Positions 1-4,988 of a stretch of DNA of 5,900 nucleotides are shown here, one piece after another. The notes under the pieces were generated by a model. That model was not told the origin of the DNA. It ran no database searches and saw nothing but the letters and a program-made list of their open reading frames with translations. The position numbers and the translations under genes are program-made. The DNA comes from Erysipelotrichaceae bacterium. GTDB taxonomy: Bacteria > Bacillota_I > Bacilli_A > Erysipelotrichales > Erysipelotrichaceae. How positions within the stretch are numbered: position 1 is the stretch's first letter; the number at the start of each line of letters is the position of its first letter. The stretch covers positions 1 to 5,900 of the forward strand of contig JAGACP010000105.1 in NCBI GenBank assembly GCA_017614055.1, given 5' to 3'.

Positions 1-15
1 CTGATAGCTAGACAT
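1..15 (-). CDS. 5' end of the next gene of the ferredoxin operon (partial; probably a 2-oxoacid:ferredoxin oxidoreductase alpha subunit)
   Basis: Only the first five codons (MSSYQ) are inside the window, and the gene continues past the left edge. The ATG at 15-13 has a good SD, AGGAG at 26-22, six bases upstream, and it overlaps the end of the ferredoxin gene by 8 nt. This is the tight coupling typical of subunits of one enzyme. In kor/vor-type operons a small 2[4Fe-4S] subunit is often followed by the large alpha subunit, whose N-terminus is similarly short and polar. The start is seen directly; the identity is inferred from gene order alone and cannot be tested with five residues. Confidence 0.5.
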
Positions 16-199
16 CTTCTTCTCCTATCCTGATCGCGAAATCCGGACAGTGATACTCGCACTGCCTGCAGCCTATGCAGCTTTCATTGTCCGCGACCTC
101 AACGGTCTCTTCGTTCAACCTCAAAACATTCCTGGGACACAGAGCGACGCATATGCCGCAGCCTTTGCACCAGGAAGTATCTATGATGATATCTTTCAT
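8..199 (-). CDS. korD: 2[4Fe-4S] ferredoxin, KorD/VorD-type delta subunit of a 2-oxoacid:ferredoxin oxidoreductase
   Basis: This small protein carries electrons between a 2-oxoacid:ferredoxin oxidoreductase core and soluble ferredoxin. It has 63 residues with two complete cluster motifs, C11-C14-C17-C21-Pro and C41-C44-C47-C51-Pro, the classical CxxCxxCxxxCP pattern twice. An upstream in-frame ATG at 211 would add four residues (MEKT). The ATG at 199 is preferred because GGAG at 209-206 lies six bases before it, and a promoter predicts transcription starting near 220, leaving almost no leader for the longer form. The gene overlaps the next one by 8 nt, so it is probably the first gene of an operon. 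Being a stand-alone short subunit that leads an operon fits KorD/VorD better than a free ferredoxin. The substrate (2-oxoglutarate or branched-chain 2-oxoacids) cannot be decided without the following genes. The cluster motifs are certain; the symbol is an inference. Confidence 0.85.
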   Translation of the reverse strand: MKDIIIDTSWCKGCGICVALCPRNVLRLNEETVEVADNESCIGCRQCEYHCPDFAIRIGEEDV

Positions 200-226
200 T
201 GTCTTCTCCATATGTCTCTATAGTTA

Positions 227-255
227 ATTATACAGACAATTAGACGTGTTGTAGA
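227..255 (-). promoter_or_regulatory. Sigma-A-type promoter of the ferredoxin operon
   Basis: On the minus strand a perfect -10 box TATAAT lies at 232-227. A 17-bp spacer separates it from TCTACA at 255-250, which matches 4 of 6 bases of the -35 consensus. Initiation would fall near 220, about 20 nt before the chosen ATG at 199, with the SD between them. Confidence 0.65.
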
Positions 256-386
256 GACCAATTCTTGCGTATCAAAGATGATTCCTGAATCGGCAGGAGG
301 AGACGACAGCATCTATTTCATCATGTCGCAGGAATGATCGTGAAATTCGGCTTCCGGTCCATACTGCAGGTAACGATCGATCATCA

Positions 387-418
387 TGCAGTGCGACTCT
401 GAGCGCTGTACGTTTTTT
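387..418 (+). terminator. Possible terminator or attenuator hairpin upstream of the repeat-protein gene
   Basis: On the plus strand TGCAGTGC (387-394) pairs with GCGCTGTA (403-410) across an 8-nt loop. The 8-bp stem contains two G-U pairs and is followed by CG and six T (413-418). The form is that of a weak intrinsic terminator, 48 nt before the ATG at 467. No plus-strand gene lies upstream for it to terminate, so it may act on a leader transcript or be fortuitous. I found no convincing plus-strand promoter to its left. The rest of 256-466 holds no gene I can support. Confidence 0.3.
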
Positions 419-466
419 ATCACACAGGATGTAGTATCATAAAATCGTAGGGGGAGGTCGTGACCG

Positions 467-820
467 ATGTTCAACTTCAACAAAGATACCAAAGTGTCGA
501 GAAAGAGCCTGCTGTTCGATGAAGACGTCTACTATGACAGGGACAACAAGAAACTCGGTTCATCAAGGAAAAGCTTCCTGAATGACCGTGAGACCGTCTA
601 TTTCGACAAAAACAACAGAAAGATCGGACATTCCAGACCAAGCTTCATGTTTGAAGGAGAAGAAGTATTCTTCGACGAGAACGGAAAAAGGATCGGAACA
701 TCCCGCAGCAACTATTTCAACGACCAGGTGACCAACCACTACGATGCCCAGGGGCATAAAACCGGCGAATCCAGGGACAGCTATCTGTTCTACGGAGACA
801 CCGTCTACAAGAAAAAGTAA
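467..820 (+). CDS. Small protein of tandem ~23-residue SR...VxYDxxxxKxG repeats, function unknown
   Basis: The protein has 117 residues, is hydrophilic, and has no signal peptide or membrane segment, so it is probably cytoplasmic. After a 10-residue leader it consists of four full repeats and one partial repeat. Each begins with Ser-Arg (residues 11, 33, 56, 79, 102), followed by an aromatic/hydrophobic stretch, a V-x-Y/F-Y/F-D motif, then a polar N/G-x-K/R turn and a Gly near the end. Alternating aromatic residues with Asp/Asn/Gly turns suggest a chain of beta-hairpins, reminiscent of MORN-like or YwqK-like repeat proteins, but I do not recognise a named family. Translation is well supported by GGGAGG at 452-457, nine bases before the ATG. 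A possible -10 (TATCAT, 435-440) has no good -35. The gene is monocistronic, divergent from the ferredoxin operon, and ends at a strong terminator. Its function is not assigned. Confidence 0.8.
   Translation: MFNFNKDTKVSRKSLLFDEDVYYDRDNKKLGSSRKSFLNDRETVYFDKNNRKIGHSRPSFMFEGEEVFFDENGKRIGTSRSNYFNDQVTNHYDAQGHKTGESRDSYLFYGDTVYKKK
497..817 (+). repeat. In-frame tandem repeat, units of 66-69 bp, inside the repeat-protein gene
   Basis: Units start at 497, 563, 632, 701 and 770 (22, 23, 23 and 23 codons, then a 16-codon partial unit). Each opens with codons for Ser-Arg. The DNA of the units has diverged while the amino-acid pattern is kept. This points to an old duplication held by selection on the fold rather than a recent slippage array. 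Confidence 0.8.
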
Positions 821-863
821 ACTGTTTCTTTCTCCTTTTGTGTCATATTTTAAATCCTTTCGG

Positions 864-893
864 AAAAGACCCCGGATGATTCCGGGGTCTTTT
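864..893. terminator. Strong bidirectional intrinsic terminator between convergent genes
   Basis: A perfect 12-bp inverted repeat, AAAAGACCCCGG (864-875) and CCGGGGTCTTTT (882-893), encloses a 6-base loop. The GC-rich core is flanked by A4 on one side and T4 on the other, so it can terminate the plus-strand repeat-protein gene (stop at 820) and the minus-strand channel gene (stop at 904). Confidence 0.92.
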
Positions 894-903
894 CTGTCAT
901 TTC

Positions 904-2712
904 TTATTCTCTTCCAAGCACGATCAGCCTGTCGTTAGGATCAAGCGTGATCCTGTCCTCCAGCTCGGTGTTCAGTATCATCTGATCGTCATGGGAATAT
1001 CCTACCAGCGTATAGCCGTAGGACAGCGCTATCTGCTTGAGCGCCGCGTATGAATAGTCTTTCTTGGTGGAAAGATTGAAAGGCTTGAGCGGCTTCGAAT
1101 ACAGTTCGTTTCCTCTGTTTGAAAGCAGTTCCTCGAACACTCCTTCCAGTTCCGTATTCTCCGACATCTGCGCCAGCACGAGCGAAGCGATGTTGGAACT
1201 GACGATGTAGTCGATCTTGTTGTTGCGCATCGCCACATTGTATGAGTTCTCCATGTTCAGCTCAACGGTGACGTTGTATGGGTAGTCGTTGGTCTCCTTG
1301 AGATCCATCAGCTTCATGAGCAGAAGGATGTTGTTGATGTCGGAATCCTCTTCGTTGATCGTCCTGTCGGCAAGTATGACGATATGTCCGGCCTTGGATG
1401 CGATCTTTGCAAGATTCTTCAGGCCATCGCCTCTGAAGAGCGAGACATTGTTCCTCTTGAGAAGATCCTTGCTGTAGGACGGCTGATCTTCGCCGTGCTG
1501 TACCAGCACGATATCCTTGATGTCCGAAGGGAGCTCTTTGATGATGGTCTCCAGCAGGACGTTGTTTCCGAAGATGAACAGCGTTCCCTTGGCTTCCTTC
1601 GCGGACTTCCTGAATTCCTTGTCTTTGATCCTCTTGAGTTCGATGTCCCTGACCTCGTATGTGCATTCGTCCTCTTCGAAAAGCAGAACCTCGTCACCTT
1701 CCTGGATGATTGTGTTCCTGTCGGGATTGAGCTTCACCTTTCCGTTGTGTTTCACGCCTACAAGCGTGGCCTTGTCGATATAGATGGCCAGTTCAAAGAC
1801 TGTCTTGCCGTAGAATCTTTCGTCATGCTCGAAGTACAGTTCGTTTCCTTCGAAGTTCAGAAGTTCCTTGAAGGCGATGGAAAGACCCGGCTCCGTAGCC
1901 GTGTGGGCTATCATCTTGGCCATGATGTCGTCCGTCTTCAGCATGATGATATTGTCGTCCCTGATCTTGTTCTTCGGGAGAAGATGCTCGTCGTCAGTGA
2001 CGCAGGCGATGATGTTGGCCTTGCATTCGGGATAATCCTTCTTCAGCATCGATACCGCCAGCAGCGCCTTGATCCTGACGTTGTCGTCAAGGGCGTTGAT
2101 GATTACGACCCTGGCCTTGTCGATGGAACAGAATCTGAGATCGTTGATGTTCGTTATGTCGCCGTGCCTGCAGATGACTTCGATGTTCTTCGGGATGTCG
2201 ACATTGTTGTGAAGATCCTGTTCGATCTCCGACTTTTCGATATCCGTGTAGATGACGATGCACCTTTTCTTGTCTCCGGTGGCGATGATCAGCTGGTTGA
2301 GCAGACCGTGTTCGCCGAGATTGTATCCCAGGATGACGGTATGGTCCTTCTCGATGACGATGGAGTTGCCGTTCCTGATGCTGTCGAGCTTGGCTTCGAT
2401 GCCGCTGCTTATTACACCTATCAGGATACTGGTAAAGAACAGTCCGACGATCGCCGTGACGGTGTTGAGCACGATGTAACCCGCCTCTCCGTCATCGCTT
2501 GAAGGCATCCAGGCATTGACGATGGTCGCCAGCGAATCCCAGAAAGCCTCGAAGAATCCTTCCCTGAGCTTGAAAAGCACGATGACCACCGATACGAATA
2601 TGACGATGGACAGCACGCAGATCATCATCAGCTTAATGATGCTGGCGGTGCCTTTGGACAGCTGTTTATCCAGCCAGTATTTGAATTTATCGGTCAGTTT
2701 GTAGTCGTTCAT
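904..2712 (-). CDS. CASTOR/POLLUX-related putative ion channel with tandem RCK-like (TrkA-N/TrkA-C) modules
   Basis: This is a membrane protein of about 602 residues, probably a ligand-gated cation channel. Counted from the chosen start, TM helix 1 lies near residues 24-49, a short pore-like segment near 55-78 ends in an acidic SSDDGE stretch, and TM helix 2 lies near 79-102. The following GNSIVIEKDHTVILGYN stretch (about 115-131) is the junction typical of CASTOR/POLLUX-family proteins. It leads into a Rossmann-like RCK-N domain (to about 280) and an RCK-C-like domain (about 294-346). A second RCK-N (about 376-520, starting LFIFGNN) and RCK-C (about 534-602) follow. No TVGYG potassium filter is present, so ion selectivity is uncertain. 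An in-frame ATG at 2745 would add 11 residues. The ATG at 2712 is preferred because GGGGAG lies nine bases upstream of it and the upper ATG has only a weak site. The gene is isolated by terminators on both sides. It could also be a TrkA-type transport regulator, but the two TM helices argue against that. Confidence 0.85.
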   Translation of the reverse strand: MNDYKLTDKFKYWLDKQLSKGTASIIKLMMICVLSIVIFVSVVIVLFKLREGFFEAFWDSLATIVNAWMPSSDDGEAGYIVLNTVTAIVGLFFTSILIGVISSGIEAKLDSIRNGNSIVIEKDHTVILGYNLGEHGLLNQLIIATGDKKRCIVIYTDIEKSEIEQDLHNNVDIPKNIEVICRHGDITNINDLRFCSIDKARVVIINALDDNVRIKALLAVSMLKKDYPECKANIIACVTDDEHLLPKNKIRDDNIIMLKTDDIMAKMIAHTATEPGLSIAFKELLNFEGNELYFEHDERFYGKTVFELAIYIDKATLVGVKHNGKVKLNPDRNTIIQEGDEVLLFEEDECTYEVRDIELKRIKDKEFRKSAKEAKGTLFIFGNNVLLETIIKELPSDIKDIVLVQHGEDQPSYSKDLLKRNNVSLFRGDGLKNLAKIASKAGHIVILADRTINEEDSDINNILLLMKLMDLKETNDYPYNVTVELNMENSYNVAMRNNKIDYIVSSNIASLVLAQMSENTELEGVFEELLSNRGNELYSKPLKPFNLSTKKDYSYAALKQIALSYGYTLVGYSHDDQMILNTELEDRITLDPNDRLIVLGRE

Positions 2713-2754
2713 ATGTTGCTGCTCCCCTGAATCTTGCAGATTCATGTTACTTCA

Positions 2755-2783
2755 ATGATATCATCTAACCCCATGCTCTTCAT
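2755..2783 (-). promoter_or_regulatory. Weak candidate promoter of the channel gene
   Basis: On the minus strand TATCAT (2760-2755) matches the -10 consensus at 5 of 6 bases. The hexamer 17 bp upstream, ATGAAG (2783-2778), matches the -35 at only 3 of 6. Initiation near 2748 would leave a leader of roughly 35 nt for the ATG at 2712 but almost none for the ATG at 2745. The terminator just upstream means the gene needs its own promoter. Confidence 0.35.
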
Positions 2784-2788
2784 AGACG

Positions 2789-2817
2789 AAAAAGGCAGCC
2801 TGTTCAGACTGCCTTTT
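2789..2817 (-). terminator. Intrinsic terminator of the VWA gene
   Basis: Arms AAAAGGCAG (2790-2798) and CTGCCTTTT (2809-2817) form a 9-bp stem with a 10-base loop. Read on the minus strand, the hairpin ends in five T. It begins 7 nt after the VWA stop codon and separates that gene from the channel gene downstream. The flanking A/T symmetry could allow some activity on the plus strand as well. Confidence 0.85.
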
Positions 2818-2823
2818 CATCAT

Positions 2824-3471
2824 CTAGGACTGCTTGTTCTTATCGTAGTTGTCCTGGATCTTCTTCATGTGCTTCTCGCTTATCGATCCGCAGCTTCTGT
2901 ATTCCTCCACCGCATCAGCCATGACTTCGAAATTCATCTGCACTCCCTTGTCGTCATGGGTGTACCTTGCGGATCTGTCACGGGATATGCCGTAACGTTT
3001 CGCAGTCTCCACGGCATCGATGTTGGCACCGAGGAAGACGAATTCCCATCCCTTGCTTTTCTGTCTGTTCACCATCTTCTTGACTTCCCTGGAAGAATAC
3101 CTGTGCGAGCTGTTCTCCTCCCCGTCGGTGATGATCACGAAGATCGTATGCTCGGGAACATCCTCCTCCCTGATGTACTTGTGTACATTCATGATATGAT
3201 GGATCGCATCGCCCATCGCATCGATCAGTGCCGTCGATCCTGAAGGCACATAGTCGTCATCGGTCATCTTTCTTATCTTGTCCAGAGATACTCTGTCATA
3301 GATGACCCTGCTCTCGCTGTTGAACAGCACCGTCGATACCAGACATTCGCCGTCGACCTTCTTCTGCTTGTTAACGAAGGAATTGAAACCTCCTATCGTA
3401 TCCTTCTCCAGACCGCTCATCGATCCGCTCCTGTCCAAAATGAAAACCAGTTCCGTAAGATTCTTTTTCAT
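2824..3471 (-). CDS. VWA (von Willebrand factor A) domain protein with intact MIDAS, cytoplasmic
   Basis: The 215-residue protein is essentially one VWA domain, a Rossmann-like fold that binds a divalent metal and contacts partner proteins. The metal site (MIDAS) is complete: D13-x-S15-x-S17 in FILDRSGSM after the first beta strand, T80 in GSTAL, and D116 in VIITDGEE. No signal peptide, membrane anchor or sortase motif is present, so it should act in the cytoplasm, unlike adhesin-type VWA proteins. Stand-alone VWA proteins like this (TerY-like in general type) often assemble complexes with products of neighbouring genes. Residues after about 160 are polar and helical, ending in a Lys-rich tail. 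The start is supported by GAGG (3483-3480), eight bases before the ATG. The gene follows the macro-domain gene after 74 bp containing two dyads and a possible promoter, so it may be cotranscribed and also separately controlled. It ends at a terminator. Confidence 0.92.
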   Translation of the reverse strand: MKKNLTELVFILDRSGSMSGLEKDTIGGFNSFVNKQKKVDGECLVSTVLFNSESRVIYDRVSLDKIRKMTDDDYVPSGSTALIDAMGDAIHHIMNVHKYIREEDVPEHTIFVIITDGEENSSHRYSSREVKKMVNRQKSKGWEFVFLGANIDAVETAKRYGISRDRSARYTHDDKGVQMNFEVMADAVEEYRSCGSISEKHMKKIQDNYDKNKQS

Positions 3472-3495
3472 ACTCAGTACCTCTCTTTCTGAGTA
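3471..3495 (-). promoter_or_regulatory. Inverted repeat enclosing the ribosome-binding site of the VWA gene
   Basis: On the minus strand TACTCAG (3495-3489) and CTGAGTA (3477-3471) are perfect 7-base complements around an 11-nt loop. The loop contains the GAGG SD, and the last A of the right arm is the A of the start codon. In RNA this would hold the SD in a loop and tie up the first base of AUG. The pairing is seen directly; any control of translation is inferred. Confidence 0.55.
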
Positions 3496-3499
3496 AAGA

Positions 3500-3505
3500 A
3501 TAATA
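3500..3505 (-). promoter_or_regulatory. Candidate -10 box for the VWA gene
   Basis: On the minus strand TATTAT (3505-3500) matches the -10 consensus at 5 of 6 bases. The hexamer 17 bp upstream, ACGACC, is a poor -35. A perfect TTGACA lies at 3535-3530 but 24 bp away, too far for a normal pair. Initiation would fall near 3493, at the first bases of the RBS hairpin. Confidence 0.35.
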
Positions 3506-3523
3506 CGGAACCGGAATCGAATG

Positions 3524-3540
3524 GTCGTTTGTCAAACGAC
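3524..3540. promoter_or_regulatory. Perfect 17-bp palindrome between the macro and VWA genes (candidate operator)
   Basis: GTCGTTTG (3524-3531) and CAAACGAC (3533-3540) are perfect complements around a single central base. It lies in the 74-bp gap, 5 bp beyond the macro stop codon. No T-run follows on either strand, so it is unlikely to be an intrinsic terminator. The form fits an operator for a dimeric regulator, or a short RNA hairpin between two cistrons. Which protein binds it, if any, is unknown. Confidence 0.5.
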
Positions 3541-3545
3541 ATCGG

Positions 3546-4571
3546 TCAGACCATGATCTTCTGATCGTTTGCGAACAAGATCTCGTTTATTTCAAAGATA
3601 TCGTAGATGTTGTTTTCGAGACAGTATTTGATGATGAGATCGAACTTCGAGCTTCTGCTCAGAACGAAACCCGCCTTTTCCAGAAGCGCATTGGTCTCAT
3701 TGAGATCAAGTCTCATTCCTATGGCAAGCGCTACGGCGGTTATCTTTTTCGGTCTGTAGTTCTTCGTATTTTTGATGTGATTGAAAAGCTTTCTGTCGAT
3801 GTTCGCCCTCTTGTAAACATCGGGATCTTCCATGCCCTTCTCGTCTATCATCCTGATCATGCATTCGGAGAATGATTCGTCAGGTTCGAACGTGTATGAT
3901 TCATCCATCTGAATGTATTCAGGCGTGATCTGATCGTATGTGATCTCCGCATCATCGTGATATGCGGTTTTCCTGCTTTCAAGTTTTATGCTGTGTTGAA
4001 CGCTGTAATCACTCTGCGGCGAAGGCCTGACATGATGCTTTCTTTCCACATAGTTCTTGTCCAGATAATCCCTGATGTCGGAATAAAGCTTGCTGGCGGT
4101 ATCGAAAGCATCCTTGTCATATACCAGCAGATACACGTTCATTTCATTGCCGTCCAGGAATTCCGTGATCGTGTCGGTGGCGATCCTCAAGGCCTTGCCC
4201 TTCGGGAACATGAAAGTCCCTGAAGCGATCAGCGGGAAGGCTATGGAACCAAGTCCGTTGTCCCTTGCAAGTTCTAGGCTGTTCCTGTAGCAGGAAGCCA
4301 GGGCCTTTTCGGCATCCTCGTTCCCTTCTTCATACAATGGACCGCAAGTGTGGATGATGTGGCTGCAGTTTTTGCAGTCATACGATCCCGTGATGATGGC
4401 CTCTCCCGGTTTTAATTTCTTTCCTTCCACGAAAACGTCTAGTTCTTCTCCCGCCATCTCGTGGATGACGAAATCCGTTCCTCCCGAACCGGACAGGATC
4501 TCATCGGTAGGATCCACTATCGCATCTGCCTTGATATTTCTTATGTCGTTTCTGCTTATCTCTAATGGCAT
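3546..4571 (-). CDS. Macro-domain protein with C-terminal HTH-like helical domain; degenerate NAAN motif
   Basis: The 341-residue protein has a macro domain (about 1-165), a polar linker (about 172-232) and a C-terminal helical domain (about 233-341). Macro domains bind ADP-ribose or related nucleotides, and some remove ADP-ribose from targets. Family marks are the N-terminal DAIV strand, GSGGTDFVIHEMAG at 28-41 in place of the usual GGGGVDxAIHxAAG loop, ITGSY-type and HIIHTCGP strands (71-78), and the phosphate-binding FPLIASGTFMFP (112-123). The usual NAAN after DAIV is DPTD (20-23), while the Asp of the glycine loop (D33) is kept. The C-terminal part, with VYKRANIDRKLFNHIK and a KKITAVALAIGMRLDL helix pair, resembles domains attached to macro domains in other Firmicutes and looks like an XRE-type fold; that reading is from memory. 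The start matches the family, but no good SD is present. The upstream HIRAN gene ends 17 nt before, suggesting coupling. Confidence 0.9.
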   Translation of the reverse strand: MPLEISRNDIRNIKADAIVDPTDEILSGSGGTDFVIHEMAGEELDVFVEGKKLKPGEAIITGSYDCKNCSHIIHTCGPLYEEGNEDAEKALASCYRNSLELARDNGLGSIAFPLIASGTFMFPKGKALRIATDTITEFLDGNEMNVYLLVYDKDAFDTASKLYSDIRDYLDKNYVERKHHVRPSPQSDYSVQHSIKLESRKTAYHDDAEITYDQITPEYIQMDESYTFEPDESFSECMIRMIDEKGMEDPDVYKRANIDRKLFNHIKNTKNYRPKKITAVALAIGMRLDLNETNALLEKAGFVLSRSSKFDLIIKYCLENNIYDIFEINEILFANDQKIMV

Positions 4572-4577
4572 ATCTCA

Positions 4578-4583
4578 ATTATA
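4578..4583 (-). promoter_or_regulatory. TATAAT box directly before the macro-gene start codon
   Basis: On the minus strand a perfect TATAAT (4583-4578) ends six bases before the ATG at 4571, so initiation would fall at or next to the start codon, giving a leaderless mRNA. The region 16-18 bp upstream has no good -35, and this AT-rich gap may match by chance. The only SD-like sequence, GGGAG, is inside the end of the HIRAN gene, more than 20 nt from the ATG. Confidence 0.3.
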
Positions 4584-4588
4584 TACTA

Positions 4589-4897
4589 TCATTCTCCCTG
4601 ACCGTCGTACCTGGCTATCACCGCATCGCCCAGGATGAAACCGACGGTACATCTTCCTTTGTCTTTCAGAAGATCATACAGTCTTCCCGCACTGTAGGTG
4701 CCTCTGGCGACGGTACAGGTGGAATTAGCCACATAGCCAATCCTGACATCGCTTCCGTCGCATACGGCTATCGCCTCATCGTCATAGGGATTGTCGCGGT
4801 CCTTCTTCAGAAACAGTTCGTTCCCGACTCTCAGATTCGAAAGTCCGCCGAAATCATCCAGATGGTTTATCGTTACAAATATCTCTTTATCATGCAT
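4589..4897 (-). CDS. Stand-alone HIRAN-domain protein
   Basis: The 102-residue protein is almost entirely one HIRAN domain. The marks are an N-terminal beta strand (IFVTINHL), LRVGNELFLKKDRDNPYDD (22-40), the EAIAV strand that follows it, and RIGYVAN (52-58). This is the usual 'L-x-R-E/D-x-x-N-x-x-D-x-x-A-I-x-V ... x-G-Y-V/I' pattern. In the eukaryotic remodeller HLTF the HIRAN domain binds 3' single-stranded DNA ends. Bacterial stand-alone versions are less understood, so DNA-end sensing here is an inference. No helicase or nuclease domain is fused. The ATG is supported by GAGGAG (4911-4906), eight bases upstream. It is the first gene of the minus-strand cluster and ends in TGA-TAG tandem in-frame stops, 17 nt before the macro gene. 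It is divergent from the WYL regulator. Confidence 0.82.
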   Translation of the reverse strand: MHDKEIFVTINHLDDFGGLSNLRVGNELFLKKDRDNPYDDEAIAVCDGSDVRIGYVANSTCTVARGTYSAGRLYDLLKDKGRCTVGFILGDAVIARYDGQGE

Positions 4898-4988
4898 AAC
4901 ATATTCTCCTCGACTTAATGGTAAGATAAGCCATGTGATCTTTTTTTACCATCAATGATAGAATTGAATCATAGAAACAAGGAGATAA
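4898..4988. promoter_or_regulatory. Divergent control region between the HIRAN gene and the WYL regulator
   Basis: For the plus strand, TAGAAT (4959-4964) is a 5-of-6 -10 box with only weak -35 candidates near 4935-4941. For the minus strand, TATCTT (4928-4923) is a 4-of-6 -10 box. A run of seven T sits between them. Two overlapping dyads cover the plus-strand -10: TCAAT (4952-4956) with ATTGA (4963-4967), and ATGAT (4955-4959) with ATCAT (4968-4972). They are candidates for binding by the WYL regulator, which would then control both itself and the HIRAN-macro-VWA genes. The dyads are seen directly; the regulation is inferred. Confidence 0.45.

Noticed and set aside
200..211. Upstream ATG (211) for the ferredoxin
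   Set aside because: It lacks an SD, and the predicted transcript start is only about 9 nt upstream; the ATG at 199 has GGAG at six bases.
283..298. TCCTG/CAGGA hairpin in the ferredoxin-repeat protein intergenic region
   Set aside because: Only five base pairs with a 6-nt loop and no U-tract or other signal, so not distinguishable from chance.
497..817. Regularly spaced repeat considered as a CRISPR-like array
   Set aside because: Units are contiguous, in frame, diverged at DNA level and translated, with no spacers.
1384..2502. A 372-codon plus-strand open frame opposite the channel gene
   Set aside because: It is antisense to a well-supported gene. Its protein is a monotone Asp/Val/Leu-rich string with no recognisable domain, as expected from the reverse complement of this codon usage, and no good SD is present.
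2713..2745. Upstream ATG (2745) for the channel protein
   Set aside because: It has a weaker SD than the ATG at 2712 and sits at the likely transcription start; the extra 11 residues look like translated leader.
2734..3243. A 169-codon plus-strand open frame opposite the VWA gene
   Set aside because: It crosses a terminator and is antisense to a gene with a complete MIDAS motif; no domain is visible.
3530..3535. Perfect TTGACA (minus strand) as the -35 of a VWA promoter
   Set aside because: The nearest -10-like box, TATTAT at 3505-3500, is 24 bp away, too far for sigma-A; the hexamer is better explained as part of the palindrome.
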